From Strongyloides papillosus (Eukaryota; Nematoda; Chromadorea; Rhabditida; Strongyloididae): a stretch of 64,000 bases of DNA. A model generated the notes under the pieces. It searched no databases. It worked only from the letters and a program-made list of their open reading frames with translations, and had not been told where the DNA came from. Both the position numbers and the translations under genes were made by a program. Below, one piece after another: positions 54,301 to 64,000 of the stretch. The number at the start of each line of letters is the position of its first letter. The first letter of the stretch is position 1. The stretch spans positions 3,348,001 to 3,412,000 of the forward strand of contig SRSI01000050.1 in the NCBI GenBank assembly GCA_005656395.1, given 5' to 3'.

Positions 54301-57300
54301 ATACATCTTCTTCTGGTTCAGTAACATCATAAATATGGACACCTTCTTCGTTTATGGGTAATGGTTGTCCTGTCTCACTTTGTGGTTCACCATACTCGTT
54401 AGTTGGTATTGGTTTTCCTGTCTTATCAATTCTAGCACCTGTAGTTGGAGATGTTGGATACAATTCTCCATCACCATCAACAACTGGATAAACTGGAATT
54501 CCACTGGTATCAGTAGGAAGGATTCTATTTTGACTATCAGTAGCTGGATATACGAATTGGTTAGTATCTTTAGTTGGAAGGAGATTTCCTTCTGGATCTA
54601 ATGGTCTATTTTCAGAATCTAAATCAATTTCTTCACCAAGTTTGTTAACGTATCTTCCAGTAGATGAAGTTGGTAGTGGCTTACCATCAGGTCCGATGAT
54701 TTCAAAAACTTCTTTACCATAAATATCTGTTGGTCTGGTGGAGGTTCCTTCTTCATCATCATATTCTTCAATTCTTTCAATAGGAATCTTAGGTTGTTCT
54801 TCTTCCTCTTTAGATTTCTCTCCAATACTTGGTCCACCTTCATCAGTTTCATGAGCTTTAACATCACTTTGATCAATCTTTTCTTTATCATCCTCCTTAA
54901 CCGTTGGATAAACAGCTGTATCTTCATCATCCTTTCCTTCAACATGCTCAATCTTTATTGGACTTTCAGTTGTTGGTGGTTCCTGAGTTACACTAATATC
55001 TTGACGAACAGATGAAGATTGTCCTATTGCTTCACATGTTACACCATCTCTGGACATTTCGTAACCTTCTATACAATAACATACAGTCTTAACGGAACCA
55101 GAAGTATCACTAATCAATTGACAAGCTTGATTATCCTTACAATTACAATCAATACCAGCAGGACTTGTCTTGGCTTCAACTGGTGAACTTTCCAAAACTT
55201 CTCCATTCTCTAATTTTGCACGAATTGTAAAGATATAATCTGTTCCAGGTAATATAGAATCTATAATAACATTTGTATCACTATCTGATGGAATAGTTTG
55301 GAAGTAAATCTCTGATGGGTCATCCTTATTGACAGCCTTAATTTCGTACTCCTTAATTGGAACATCACTTGTAATAGCTGGTTTAAATGAAACAACAGTT
55401 TCATCATTGATATTTGTTCCAACTCTAATATCTGATGGTGGTTTTGGTGTCATGATCGAGAATGTTGGTGTTTGAATACCGCGTTCTGGATTATCAACAA
55501 TAACGAAGTAAACTTTTCCTTCACTCATCTCTGGAATTGAGATAGATTTCAATGGTCCAGTACCAGTAATTGAATCCCACTCCTCAACTGGACGGCTATT
55601 ATCATCACTATATAATACAATCCATTCATTAGCATTCTTCAAATATTCTGGTAACTCATCAGTAAACTCTAACTTAACTTGACCATCCTCCAATTTTGGT
55701 TTAACAAACTTCTTTTGCCATTCAGGATCTTCTTGTGGTAGGACCTCAATATCAATAGTCCATTGTGCAGAACCAAGGGAATTCTGAGCAACACAAGCAA
55801 ATTCAGCATTTGTTGTAACATTATAAACACGTAACGACCATTCAGCATGTTCTTTATTAGCTTTAACGGTACTTGGGTCAATAGCATGTTCTCCACCACG
55901 AATCCATTTAACTTCTGGTTGTGGGTCACCTGTAGCGTTACAGAAAACTGTGTATGAAGATCCTGGTAAAAGGTATACTGTTGTTTTACCGTCAACACCA
56001 TGTCCACCATGGGATGTTGTGATGTATGGTGGGTTTCCGAGAGGTAATGTACGTGAGATACATGCTTTGGAGAATACTCCTGGACCGTCAGGGAAAAGTG
56101 CTCTTATCTTAATTACATATTCAGTATCTGGTTTAAGGACATCTTCAATTTTTGTTGTTGTACCGAAACCATCAATAGTCATTTTCTCCCAATCATCTAA
56201 TAATCTATCATCTTCACTTTCGACCTTCTTATCAGCTGGTACATAGAATAATTCATAACCAATAGGTTCCTCCTCAAGTGGTTCTGGATTCTTCCACTCA
56301 ACATCAGCAGAGTATGGTGAGAATGGAACAACCTTCAAATCATATGGAGCTGATTCTCTTGCTCTACTGATAGTTCTAATTGTTTGTGTTGATGAAAATG
56401 GTCCAGGGCCATCATTATTACCAGCTTGAACAATAACAGCATATGATGTATCTGGATCAACACCAGTAATCTTAGCAGTTTGTTCACCCTCATTCAAATT
56501 ATCCCCTGTTACATGGTATGTTTGCCAATCTCTAACAGGCTTAGATGGTACTTGACCAATCTCTTTATCAGGATCTTGATCATCTAATGGTGTATAATAA
56601 ACAATGTATACTGTAATATTTCCATTGGTTATCTCTGGTGGCATAAATGATACATCAATCGTCCTTGGTCTAAATGATGACAATTTAATATCTTCTGGTG
56701 CTGTACCAGGACCCATAATATAAATATTAAGTGGGGTTTCCTCTTCACCACCTTGATTTCTTGCAATACACCTGAATTTCTTGGAACTTTTTATATCGTC
56801 AATAGAATAATGCTCTCCTTCAGCGAGTGTATTACCTAATTCATCAACCCACAATATTTGTGGTTCAGGGTATCCAGTGGAGGTACAACGAACTTTGTAA
56901 TCAGAGCCTGGTGGTAATCTAACATAACCATCCTTATCAGTGACAACGTTCAATACTGGTACAGTTGGTGGTACAATACCATCACTTGTCTCAAATGGTA
57001 CAATATCACTAGCTGGACCATCAATTTCTCCACGTGGTATAACTTTAACATGATATTTGGTTTCAGGATCAACGTTTTCACCATAAATAGGTATAACAAG
57101 ATCTTCTGGACCATCTGGGGCTGTGTATGTTAACTCCTTCCATTCAGCATCATCTGTTGGTGGGTGGTCTTTTGTATATTTGATAACATAATCGTTAATG
57201 AATTGACTTGGATTTTCAGGATCTCTGACTTTTGGTAATCTAATCTCAACAGTATTATTTCCATGAACAGTAACTTCTGGTGTCTCTGGTTTCTCAGGTG

Positions 57301-60300
57301 GGGTTGGTAAAGTCTTAATTCTAATAGGATCACTAATAACTCCAGGACCACGACTAGAAATAGCTTGCACCTTAACAGCATAATCAGTTTTTGGTTTCAA
57401 ATTATCCAATCTAATCTGTTCCATTGGTCCGGTAACGTTGATTGTCTTCCATTCTGTTGGAGTCTTACCATCTGGTCCAATTTCAGCATACTCAACAACG
57501 TAACCTGTAATAGCACCGTTAGGTAAGTCTGGTGTTGCCCATTCGATGTTAGCAACTTTATCACCAATAGGTAAACCAACAATCTCATTTGGTGGTGTAC
57601 CAGGTCCAGTTACAGATATTTGTAAGATTTCCTGAACTTTTCCAACATTATTCTCAGCAATACATATGTAACTGTCATCTTTGATAATATTTGATACTTG
57701 TAAAAGTCTATCAGCAACTTTGTTACCGTCTTTATCGAGCCATTGTACAACTGGTTTGTAGACACCTGTAGCTGTACACTCAACAATAACTGATCCCATT
57801 GGTGGAACTTCAACTTTATTGTTTGGTGGATTCAACGTTATAACTGGTGCTGTCTCACCGGTACCTGTCTCGAATTTAACAGGATCAGATGCTGGACCTT
57901 CATTAAGATCATTGATAGCTGAAATTCTAAGAAGGTATGTTGTATTAGGAGCAAAGACATATTGTCCCTTATCAATTGTTTTACTACCGTGATCATCGTG
58001 ACTTGGAACATTGATCTTTGCCCATTCTTTATAATTATCAACATCTGTTACACCATCTTCTGGAGCAAAATAGATATTATATCCTTCAATAGGTCCGTTA
58101 GGGAATTTAGGTCCTGTCCATGTGACATCAAGTGTGTTATCCTCCTTGACATTAGTTAAAATATCGTATGGAGCATCGAGTGGTGCTCCACTGCCTGTTT
58201 CAAATTGTTCAGTATCCGATGGGATACCTTCACCATTATCATTGACAGCACTAATTTTAACGTAATACTTTGTGTTTGGCTCCAATTCACCACGAGCGAA
58301 TGTCTTTTCATTCTTTATTGGATCTTTTACTTCAATAACTTGCCATTGATCAATTGGAAGTGATGGATCAGGGGAAAGGTAAACTTTGTAAGCAGTCAAG
58401 TCACCATTTGGATATCTTGGATCTTTCCATGAGATGACAGCAGAATTGTCATTAGCTACATCAACTTCAATATCTTGTGGTGGTGATCCTGGTTTGATGA
58501 CATCAACGACTTGTCTTGAAACCTGAGAACCATCAGGATTACGGGCTTGACAAATAAGAACACGTTTAGTTTGGGTGTATGTTTGGATTTCAACAGAAAC
58601 GTAAGTATGTGGACTATCAGCAACAGGTTCAATTCTCACTGGTTCAGGTTGTGATCCAGAATCAGTTTCATTGTTAGTTGATAACCATGAATATGTTACA
58701 GTTGGTGTTGGTCTACCTTCAGCAAAACATTTGAATTTAATTGGTTGATTTGGATCAACAACTATTGGTACACCTTCATCTTCATAAGTTTCAGGGTCAA
58801 TTAATTTCAATGATACTGATAATGGGATATGTTTTTGTCCTGTGGTAACTTCAAATGCTTCGGAGATAAGACCGGGACCATCTTCATTGACGGCTTGCAT
58901 TTTGACATAGTAATTTGTCTCTTCATCTTGATCAACAACAGTAGCTTTATTTAAATCTCCATCGACAACCATTTGTTTCCAATCACCCAAGTCATCATCT
59001 GGATTTTTGGTGTAGTAAAGAATGTAATTTGTGATTTTTCCATTAGGTAAGACTGGTGGTTCCCAAGTAACATCAAAACCATTCTCATTTGGAGTTGGTG
59101 AAATATTAATTGGTGCTGAACCAGGTCCGAGAATCTTAACATTATTAACAGCTTCATCTTCACCAACATTATTAACACCTTGACACTTAATCTGCCCAGA
59201 TTTAGTAGTAACCTCAGAGATAAGTTTAGATTGTGATTCCATATCATCATCAGGTGGTGAGATATCATAAATTCTGAAATCATCCTTACCATCTTCAATT
59301 GGTTGGTCATTCCAGTACCAAACAATTTTTGGTTTTGGTACACCAGTAGCTTTACAAACATGTTCCAAATCATCATTACTTGGTTTTCTTTCAATATCCT
59401 CGGCTGGAGTCAATGAAACTTTTGGTGGTCTTGGTGCTAACCATGTTGTAAGTTCAATTGGATCTGATACGAGACCTTCACCTCTGTCATTTATACCACG
59501 CATCTTAATTGTGTATGGGGTCATTTCTTTCAAGTTTTCTAATGTAAAGGTATTAGCATCTGGAGAACCAACACTAACTTTTTTCCATTGATCTTCTGGT
59601 AATGATGGGTCATCAGTATATAATATTTCATAATCCTTCATAGCTCCATTAGTAATAAGTGGTGGTTTCCAATTAACATTAATATTGTTTCCTTGAACTT
59701 TACCTTTAACTTTCTCAGGTTTCAATGGTCCAGTTACAATAACATTAATAGTTTTTTGTGTCTTTCCTGCTTCATTTTCAGCTTCACAAGTAAAACTAGT
59801 TCCTTCATATAAACCATCATGATGGAGTACACTACCAGGGAATTTTTCTTTTTTATATACTGGTCTTCCTTTGGAAATCCATCCAATTTCTGGGGTTGGG
59901 TCAGATCTTGTAACGTTACATGAAATAACAAATGCCTCTAATGGTTTGACAAACATAGTATCACCTTCAGCAATCTTGATCTCAGGCTTGATAGCTGGTT
60001 TAAGTGTGTTGATGGCAACAGAATTTCCTAATTTTCCAGGTCCAAGAACGTCATTAGCACGCATTTTGATGTGGTATTTAGTATTTGGTTTCAAATTTGG
60101 AATTGTTACACTGTGATTAGGTTCATTGACTTCAATAGATTGCCAATCTTTAAGTGGTTTCTTTCCTTTTTCAGTATAATAAATGGTATATGTGGTGATT
60201 GGATTGGAAGTAAATACGGGTTTGTCCCAATGAAGAGTGATAGACTTTCTTCCGGGGTTGATTTTTTTGATTATTGGAGCATAACCTGGTCCCATGACAG

Positions 60301-63245
60301 TAATGGTTATTTGCTTTGAAGCAACTCCCATATCATTTTCAGCAGAACAGATGAAATCAGTTGTTTTGTAGAGATTCTTAATTTCTAACATTTGTTGTGT
60401 TTTGATTGTTCCACTAATTGGTCTGATGTTTGTATTTTCCTCACCAACTTGATGCCAACTAAGTTTTGGGTAATCAAAACCAACACCATAACAAGTAATA
60501 TTTATTGAGCCACCAGGTTTAACCTCATAAGGGCCAGAAGGTTCAAGATAAATCTTTGGAGCTTCCTTTCTCAACAAACAACTTTCACGACCTGGACAAT
60601 CACAAGAATATTGTGTAGAATCAATAGGAATACAGTGACAATTAGCTAACTTTCTACAGAAAACCTCTGGAACCGGTATGATACACGTTTTACCGGTTTG
60701 ATCCAATACCATACCCTTAGAGCAGGAACATTCAACTTCATTAGCTCCTATTGCTTTACAATTATGTGAACATCCACCATTATTTTCGGCACAGGCTCCT
60801 AAACCTCTACATACTGGTGGGGTACGAACCCATTGTCTGTTGTAGCAAAACATAACATCGACTTCGTCAATCATTTCATAGCCCTCATTACATTCGTATT
60901 TTGCATACAAGAATGAATCTTTTTTTGAGTATGTAGGACTTCCTAGTTGAAGATTCTTTGGCATTTGTTTTCCTTGTTGACGGTAGTATTGTTTGATTAA
61001 TCTTTGAAGATTTGTCAATGGGAAGTAAGCAAGAACACGGACACTGAAAATTTTCATTTTTTCAAGATCAAAGTACAAAAAAAATAGTAACTTACGTTGC
61101 ATGAGGAATGTTAATTGGTTGAACAACAGACCCAGGATATTCATTATAATCAGTACAAGATGTATCAAGTTCCGTGTATGATGGATAACATATCTCTCTT
61201 CCACTTTTCTGTGAAACAATACATTTTCCAGCATTTTCAGGAATGATTGGTGGTGTTGATACTATAAAAAATATTTGAAAACTACTGTTAAAAAGGGTTA
61301 TCAGGATAAAGCAAATGTTAGTAGTGAACAAGCATGCTGATTTTCTTTAAATATAAGAAATTTAAAAAAAAGCAATCTTATATATTAAAGGAAAATCAGT
61401 GGTAATAGATAATAGGCAGGAAAAGTGTGTTAAAATGACAATTAATATAGTTTTACATTCTATCAATGTACAGTTGTAAAAAAATACAGTTTCAAAAAAA
61501 ATTAGTTAATATACACCTTCTACTACATTTAAAAAATAAAAACAAACCATGTTATTACTTTTAAAAATAAAAATAAAACTTTAAAAAAAACAAAAAAACG
61601 AATAGATTCTTTTTACTTTCACTTGATTATTAATAATAGGCATTTTTTATTAGCATCATAGTATATTGATAGTACAAGTCAAAGAACATCACTTTATTAA
61701 AGCTATATTGAACAAGCATATTAAAAAATCTGTAATTATTCATGATAACAAACTATCACAATAATAAATGTACTAGCAAGTAATTTTTACCTTCTACACT
61801 TCCACAGTAATGACTGGAAAGATCAGCGCTAACGACACATCTTCCAGCCCCACTTTTTGTAGAATTTTTGAATGACTTGCGGATGTCAGCAATATCAACT
61901 ACCTCTGGTTCATCTATAGAAAAATGTTTTTATTTTACTTTGTTTTTTAGATATACGAAATGTTAAACTAAATTTTAAACTTAATTTTATTTTTATAATT
62001 TATTATTAGATATCATAGAGACCATACATGCTTAACTTAAGTTTAAGGACATAATCATGAAGTAAGTGAATGAGAATGATAATCATGGATGTAAAAAAGT
62101 TTGGCAAGTAAAAAATCTTAAGTCAAAATACCTGTAGTACATTGTAAAAAGCACCTTTATTACTTATCAAATTTTAATAAAACACATCATTATCAATTAT
62201 TTGAAGTATGGAACGTTGAGTGTAAATATGCTTGGAAACAAATGACAAAATTATTTTTTCACATGCTGTGAATTCAAAATAAAGCAAACCTACTTAAATG
62301 CAAACAATATGAAGTTTTTTTTCCAACTCCATTTTTATTTAATCTTCTTGTTATATTAACATTATCATCATCATTATAATAATCATAGTCATCATCATTT
62401 ATGGGATTGACAAATGATTGTCTTTTTATTAATCGTCTTCTGACATGGTCAGTTTTGAGAACCTTCCTACTTTTATATGGAAAATATTGTGAAGGCAAGC
62501 ATGGTAATCTTTTTTTTATTAGCTTCGTTTCAGAAAAACCTGGTAAAAAGGATTTGTTATGATTAAAATTAAATAAATGGGTTCTTTTTAGTTAATTAGT
62601 TATAAAATTAATGGTAGTATAGGAAATATTACTGTGGGATACATTTTTTTGTTTTTTAAAAAAATGAAACAAGTAGATAAGGAATAGAAAGAATGTATAT
62701 GGAACCTCTTATGAAAGGCCATATTTATTATTTTTTTTATTATAATTTCCAAAACAATACCTGTTTTTGGTCTCCCTTTTCTGTTAAATTTTTGGTGAAC
62801 ACTTGCAATATGACCTGTTATAATATAAAGCTATTATTAACATTAAAAAACATTAAGCATGCATTTCAAAAAGTGTTATCTCATTAAATCATACATAATT
62901 CAATTATTTTAGTTAATTTTTTTCATACATATTAATAATTATTAGCTAAAAAATTTTCCATCTCCATACTAAGAAACTTTTTTTACCTCCAATATATTTT
63001 TATCATTATGTATATCTTTTATATATAAATTATTTTAACTTTATTTATACTTTTGTAAACTTAAAACAAAACTTGCCTGTACCTCTCTTGACTCTCCTAA
63101 TTTCATGGATAAGCTGCTGCATATTGATATTAGAAGATCCCAGTGGATTGGTTTCATTATGCTGGTGAATTAGAACTCCACTCTCCCAAATATCAATATC
63201 ATGATCTTTGACTGTTGGTGGTTCACCGATTCCTTCATGTGCCAT
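36400..63245 (-). CDS. dig-1: DIG-1-like giant extracellular matrix protein, about 8,380 aa
   Basis: Minus-strand exons: 63083-63245, 62294-62539, 61791-61913, 61096-61261, 53041-61043, 51313-52995, 36857-51259 and 36400-36755. All junctions are GT-AG and in phase; the total is 25,143 bases, coding about 8,380 residues. Domain order: Lys/Asn-rich N-terminus, two small Cys modules, a sushi module, EGF modules, about 7 Ig and 11 FN3 domains, EGF, acidic linkers with 'DGxxLPT' repeats, two VWA-like domains, a main repeat array of about 3,900 residues, three more VWA-like domains, an FN3-like domain and EGF. This matches my knowledge of C. elegans DIG-1, a giant Ig-superfamily matrix protein that keeps neurons and axons in place; that protein is longer (about 13,000 residues). 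The start is uncertain: no signal peptide is in frame with ATG 63245 (see findings), so a 5' exon may be missing. The 14.4-kb exon is exceptional. Confidence 0.85.
36640..37440 (-). other. dig-1: dig-1 C-terminal FN3-like and EGF modules
   Basis: After the last VWA-like domain an FN3-like stretch ([17 protein letters not shown]) carries extra Cys pairs, then a Cys-rich piece ([24 protein letters not shown]) leads over a 101-bp intron into a calcium-binding-type EGF ([18 protein letters not shown]). The protein ends with a short helical tail, KKALKWLL. Confidence 0.75.
37480..39440 (-). other. dig-1: dig-1 VWA-like domains 3-5
   Basis: Three successive VWA-like folds. Their first strands read [22 protein letters not shown] and [11 protein letters not shown]. 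None has the full DxSxS metal site. Later strands ([34 protein letters not shown]) fit the fold. They follow directly on the repeat array. Confidence 0.75.
45722..46018 (-). repeat. dig-1: Recent duplicate segment, copy 1
   Basis: This segment and 48554-48850 agree in all but about one of 297 bases, at a distance of 2,832 bp (944 codons, in frame). Similarity continues with scattered changes on both sides. Confidence 0.75.
48554..48850 (-). repeat. dig-1: Recent duplicate segment, copy 2
   Basis: Partner of 45722-46018. Other blocks of the same type (for example near 50400-50580) are close but show more differences. Confidence 0.75.
51313..51700 (-). repeat. dig-1: dig-1 repeat units at the 3' end of the VWA 1-2 exon
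   Basis: One A-type block ([32 protein letters not shown]) follows VWA-like domain 2 and continues across a 53-bp intron into the main array. Confidence 0.8.
51750..52995 (-). other. dig-1: dig-1 VWA-like domains 1-2
   Basis: Two VWA-like folds in one exon. First strands read [11 protein letters not shown] and [11 protein letters not shown], so the metal-binding DxSxS is lost in both. They follow the 45-bp intron 52996-53040. Confidence 0.7.
53041..54740 (-). repeat. dig-1: Two tandem repeat blocks with acidic linkers
   Basis: Blocks at about 54080-54740 and 53041-53755 share the same unit order ([15 protein letters not shown] / [15 protein letters not shown], then [10 protein letters not shown], then [13 protein letters not shown]), so they arose by a duplication of about 1 kb. 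An acidic Glu/Asp/Thr-rich linker (54080-53755) separates them. Confidence 0.85.
55020..60580 (-). other. dig-1: dig-1 Ig/FN3 region
   Basis: Alternating Ig domains (for example ITCYG...[36 protein letters not shown]) and FN3 domains (for example ITLHWDKP...[17 protein letters not shown]). By eye, 7 Ig and 11 FN3 are counted. A single EGF-like module ([14 protein letters not shown]...CYCIEGYEM) closes the region at about 55020-55150. Confidence 0.85.
60590..60910 (-). other. dig-1: dig-1 sushi and EGF modules
   Basis: A sushi-like end ([13 protein letters not shown]...RTPPVC) is followed by EGF ([15 protein letters not shown]...CSCSKGM) and a second Cys-rich EGF-like module ([17 protein letters not shown]). 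Confidence 0.8.
61096..61913 (-). other. dig-1: Two related small Cys modules on separate exons of dig-1
   Basis: Exon 61791-61913 encodes [16 protein letters not shown] and exon 61096-61261 encodes [18 protein letters not shown]. The shared AG(R/K)C(V/I)VS...C pattern suggests exon duplication. A 529-bp intron lies between them. Confidence 0.6.
62294..62539 (-). other. dig-1: Candidate cassette exon of dig-1
   Basis: A 246-base exon (82 codons) with the same phase at both ends, so it can be included or skipped without frame change. It encodes a basic then Asp/Tyr/Asn-rich segment ([13 protein letters not shown]). Donor is A|GTAGGT, acceptor TTTTTACCAG. Confidence 0.55.
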
Positions 63246-64000
63246 ATTATTGGTTCGGCAAAATCCAGATCTTTACATAATATTGGACTGACAAAACATA
63301 GCGTTAGAAGGATAATTGAAATAAACTTTGAATTAATTTTAAAGAAAGAATTAAGGGTTTTGAATATTGGAAAATTAAATATTAATAGAAGTGTATTACC
63401 AAATTCGGGGAAGGCAAATTGGGGCCTTCCCTTATCTAATGATACCATAATTTAGCAGTTTTTTTTGAAAGATTACAGGTATTAGGAATGTAATAAATAG
63501 CTTCCTGAAAGAACATAAAATCAAGAAATGCAGAGAGGTGTTGTTGTACTTGATTACGATAATAAAACTAAACAATCTCAATAATATTAGATAAGAAAGA
63601 TTAGTAAATAAAAAAAATATCCCTAAGATCATATATCAAAAAAAGATAGAATGATCTTGTATACTCCAAACAAATTAAGTATAGTCACATTATTTGTGGT
63701 ACCCTTTACATAATATTGCATCTAAACTAAAAACTTCAACACTTCCGTTAATAAATATACATTCCATAAATCAGTAACATCTGTCTAAAAAGCGTGAAAA
63801 CTTTTTGAGACTACGATCTTATTGAATTACAATAAATTTCTAAACAAATACCACATTTATTTTAAATAATGTTCACTTTTTCTTACATAATTTTCCATAA
63901 ATAATCCATAAAAATGGAGAGACGGACAGTAAACTTTATTGAAACATTGTTTAGAGTTAAACAATGAGACAATTTATTAATCTATGATCAAAGAGGATAC
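63246..64000. other. Upstream region of dig-1
   Basis: Holds a minus-strand frame (63446-63448 ATG) with a strongly hydrophobic signal-peptide-like stretch at about 63270-63320, out of frame with the first dig-1 exon. Otherwise AT-rich; an 8-bp inverted repeat AAGATCAT/ATGATCTT lies near 63627-63660. The true 5' exon of dig-1 may lie here or beyond the window. Confidence 0.4.

Noticed and set aside
61096..61331. Separate small gene with signal peptide (frame from 61331)
   Set aside because: The hydrophobic start is intron sequence; the acceptor at 61262 and phase link the rest to dig-1.

Overview
This window is nuclear DNA from a nematode. It is AT-rich (roughly three quarters A+T by eye). 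The genes are split by very small introns (many 39-55 bp) with GT-AG ends and TTTTCAG/TTTTTAG-like acceptors, and several start codons sit just downstream of an acceptor, which suggests spliced-leader trans-splicing. Low GC, few and tiny introns, and the gene set point to a clade IV worm such as Strongyloides or a relative. This is inferred from style and not proven.

Layout. 0-1 kb (+): a stand-alone FtsH-extracellular/paraplegin-N-terminus-like mitochondrial membrane protein with no AAA or protease part. 1-4.6 kb: no gene seen. 4.6-5.5 kb (+): a secreted, Pro/Asn-rich protein of unknown function. 5.7-14.4 kb (-): a tight same-strand cluster of an unknown 485-aa protein, a 28-codon small ORF, ribosomal protein S13 (uS15) and the intraflagellar transport protein WDR19/IFT144 (C. 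elegans dyf-2). Poly(A) signals and acceptor spacing suggest an operon. A membrane-protein gene lies nested, on the opposite strand, inside a WDR19 intron (8.46-9.42 kb). 16.9-19.6 kb (-): an NR4A-type nuclear receptor (nhr-6 like). 19.6-25.5 kb: gene-poor. 25.75-29.5 kb (+): calcium/calmodulin-dependent protein kinase kinase (ckk-1 like). 30.2-35 kb (+): a small membrane protein, a secreted helical protein and a Fringe-family glycosyltransferase.

36.4-63.25 kb (-): one giant gene coding for about 8,380 residues, which I read as the DIG-1 ortholog, a huge extracellular matrix protein. Reading from the N-terminus it has small Cys modules, sushi and EGF modules, about 7 Ig and 11 FN3 domains, two VWA-like domains, a very long array of 16-21 residue 'DGxxLPT' repeats organised in 145-aa and 74-aa blocks, three more VWA-like domains, an FN3-like domain and EGF. 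One exon alone is 14.4 kb. The repeat array shows recent segmental duplication at DNA level.

The genes are not one pathway: they are housekeeping, ciliary, signalling and matrix genes. DIG-1 (matrix, neuron position) and WDR19 (sensory cilia) both matter for sensory neurons, but there is no evidence here that they are functionally linked. The most unusual items are the truncated m-AAA N-terminal protein, the nested gene, the operon-like cluster with a 28-codon ORF, the Fringe gene, and the DIG-1 repeat system.
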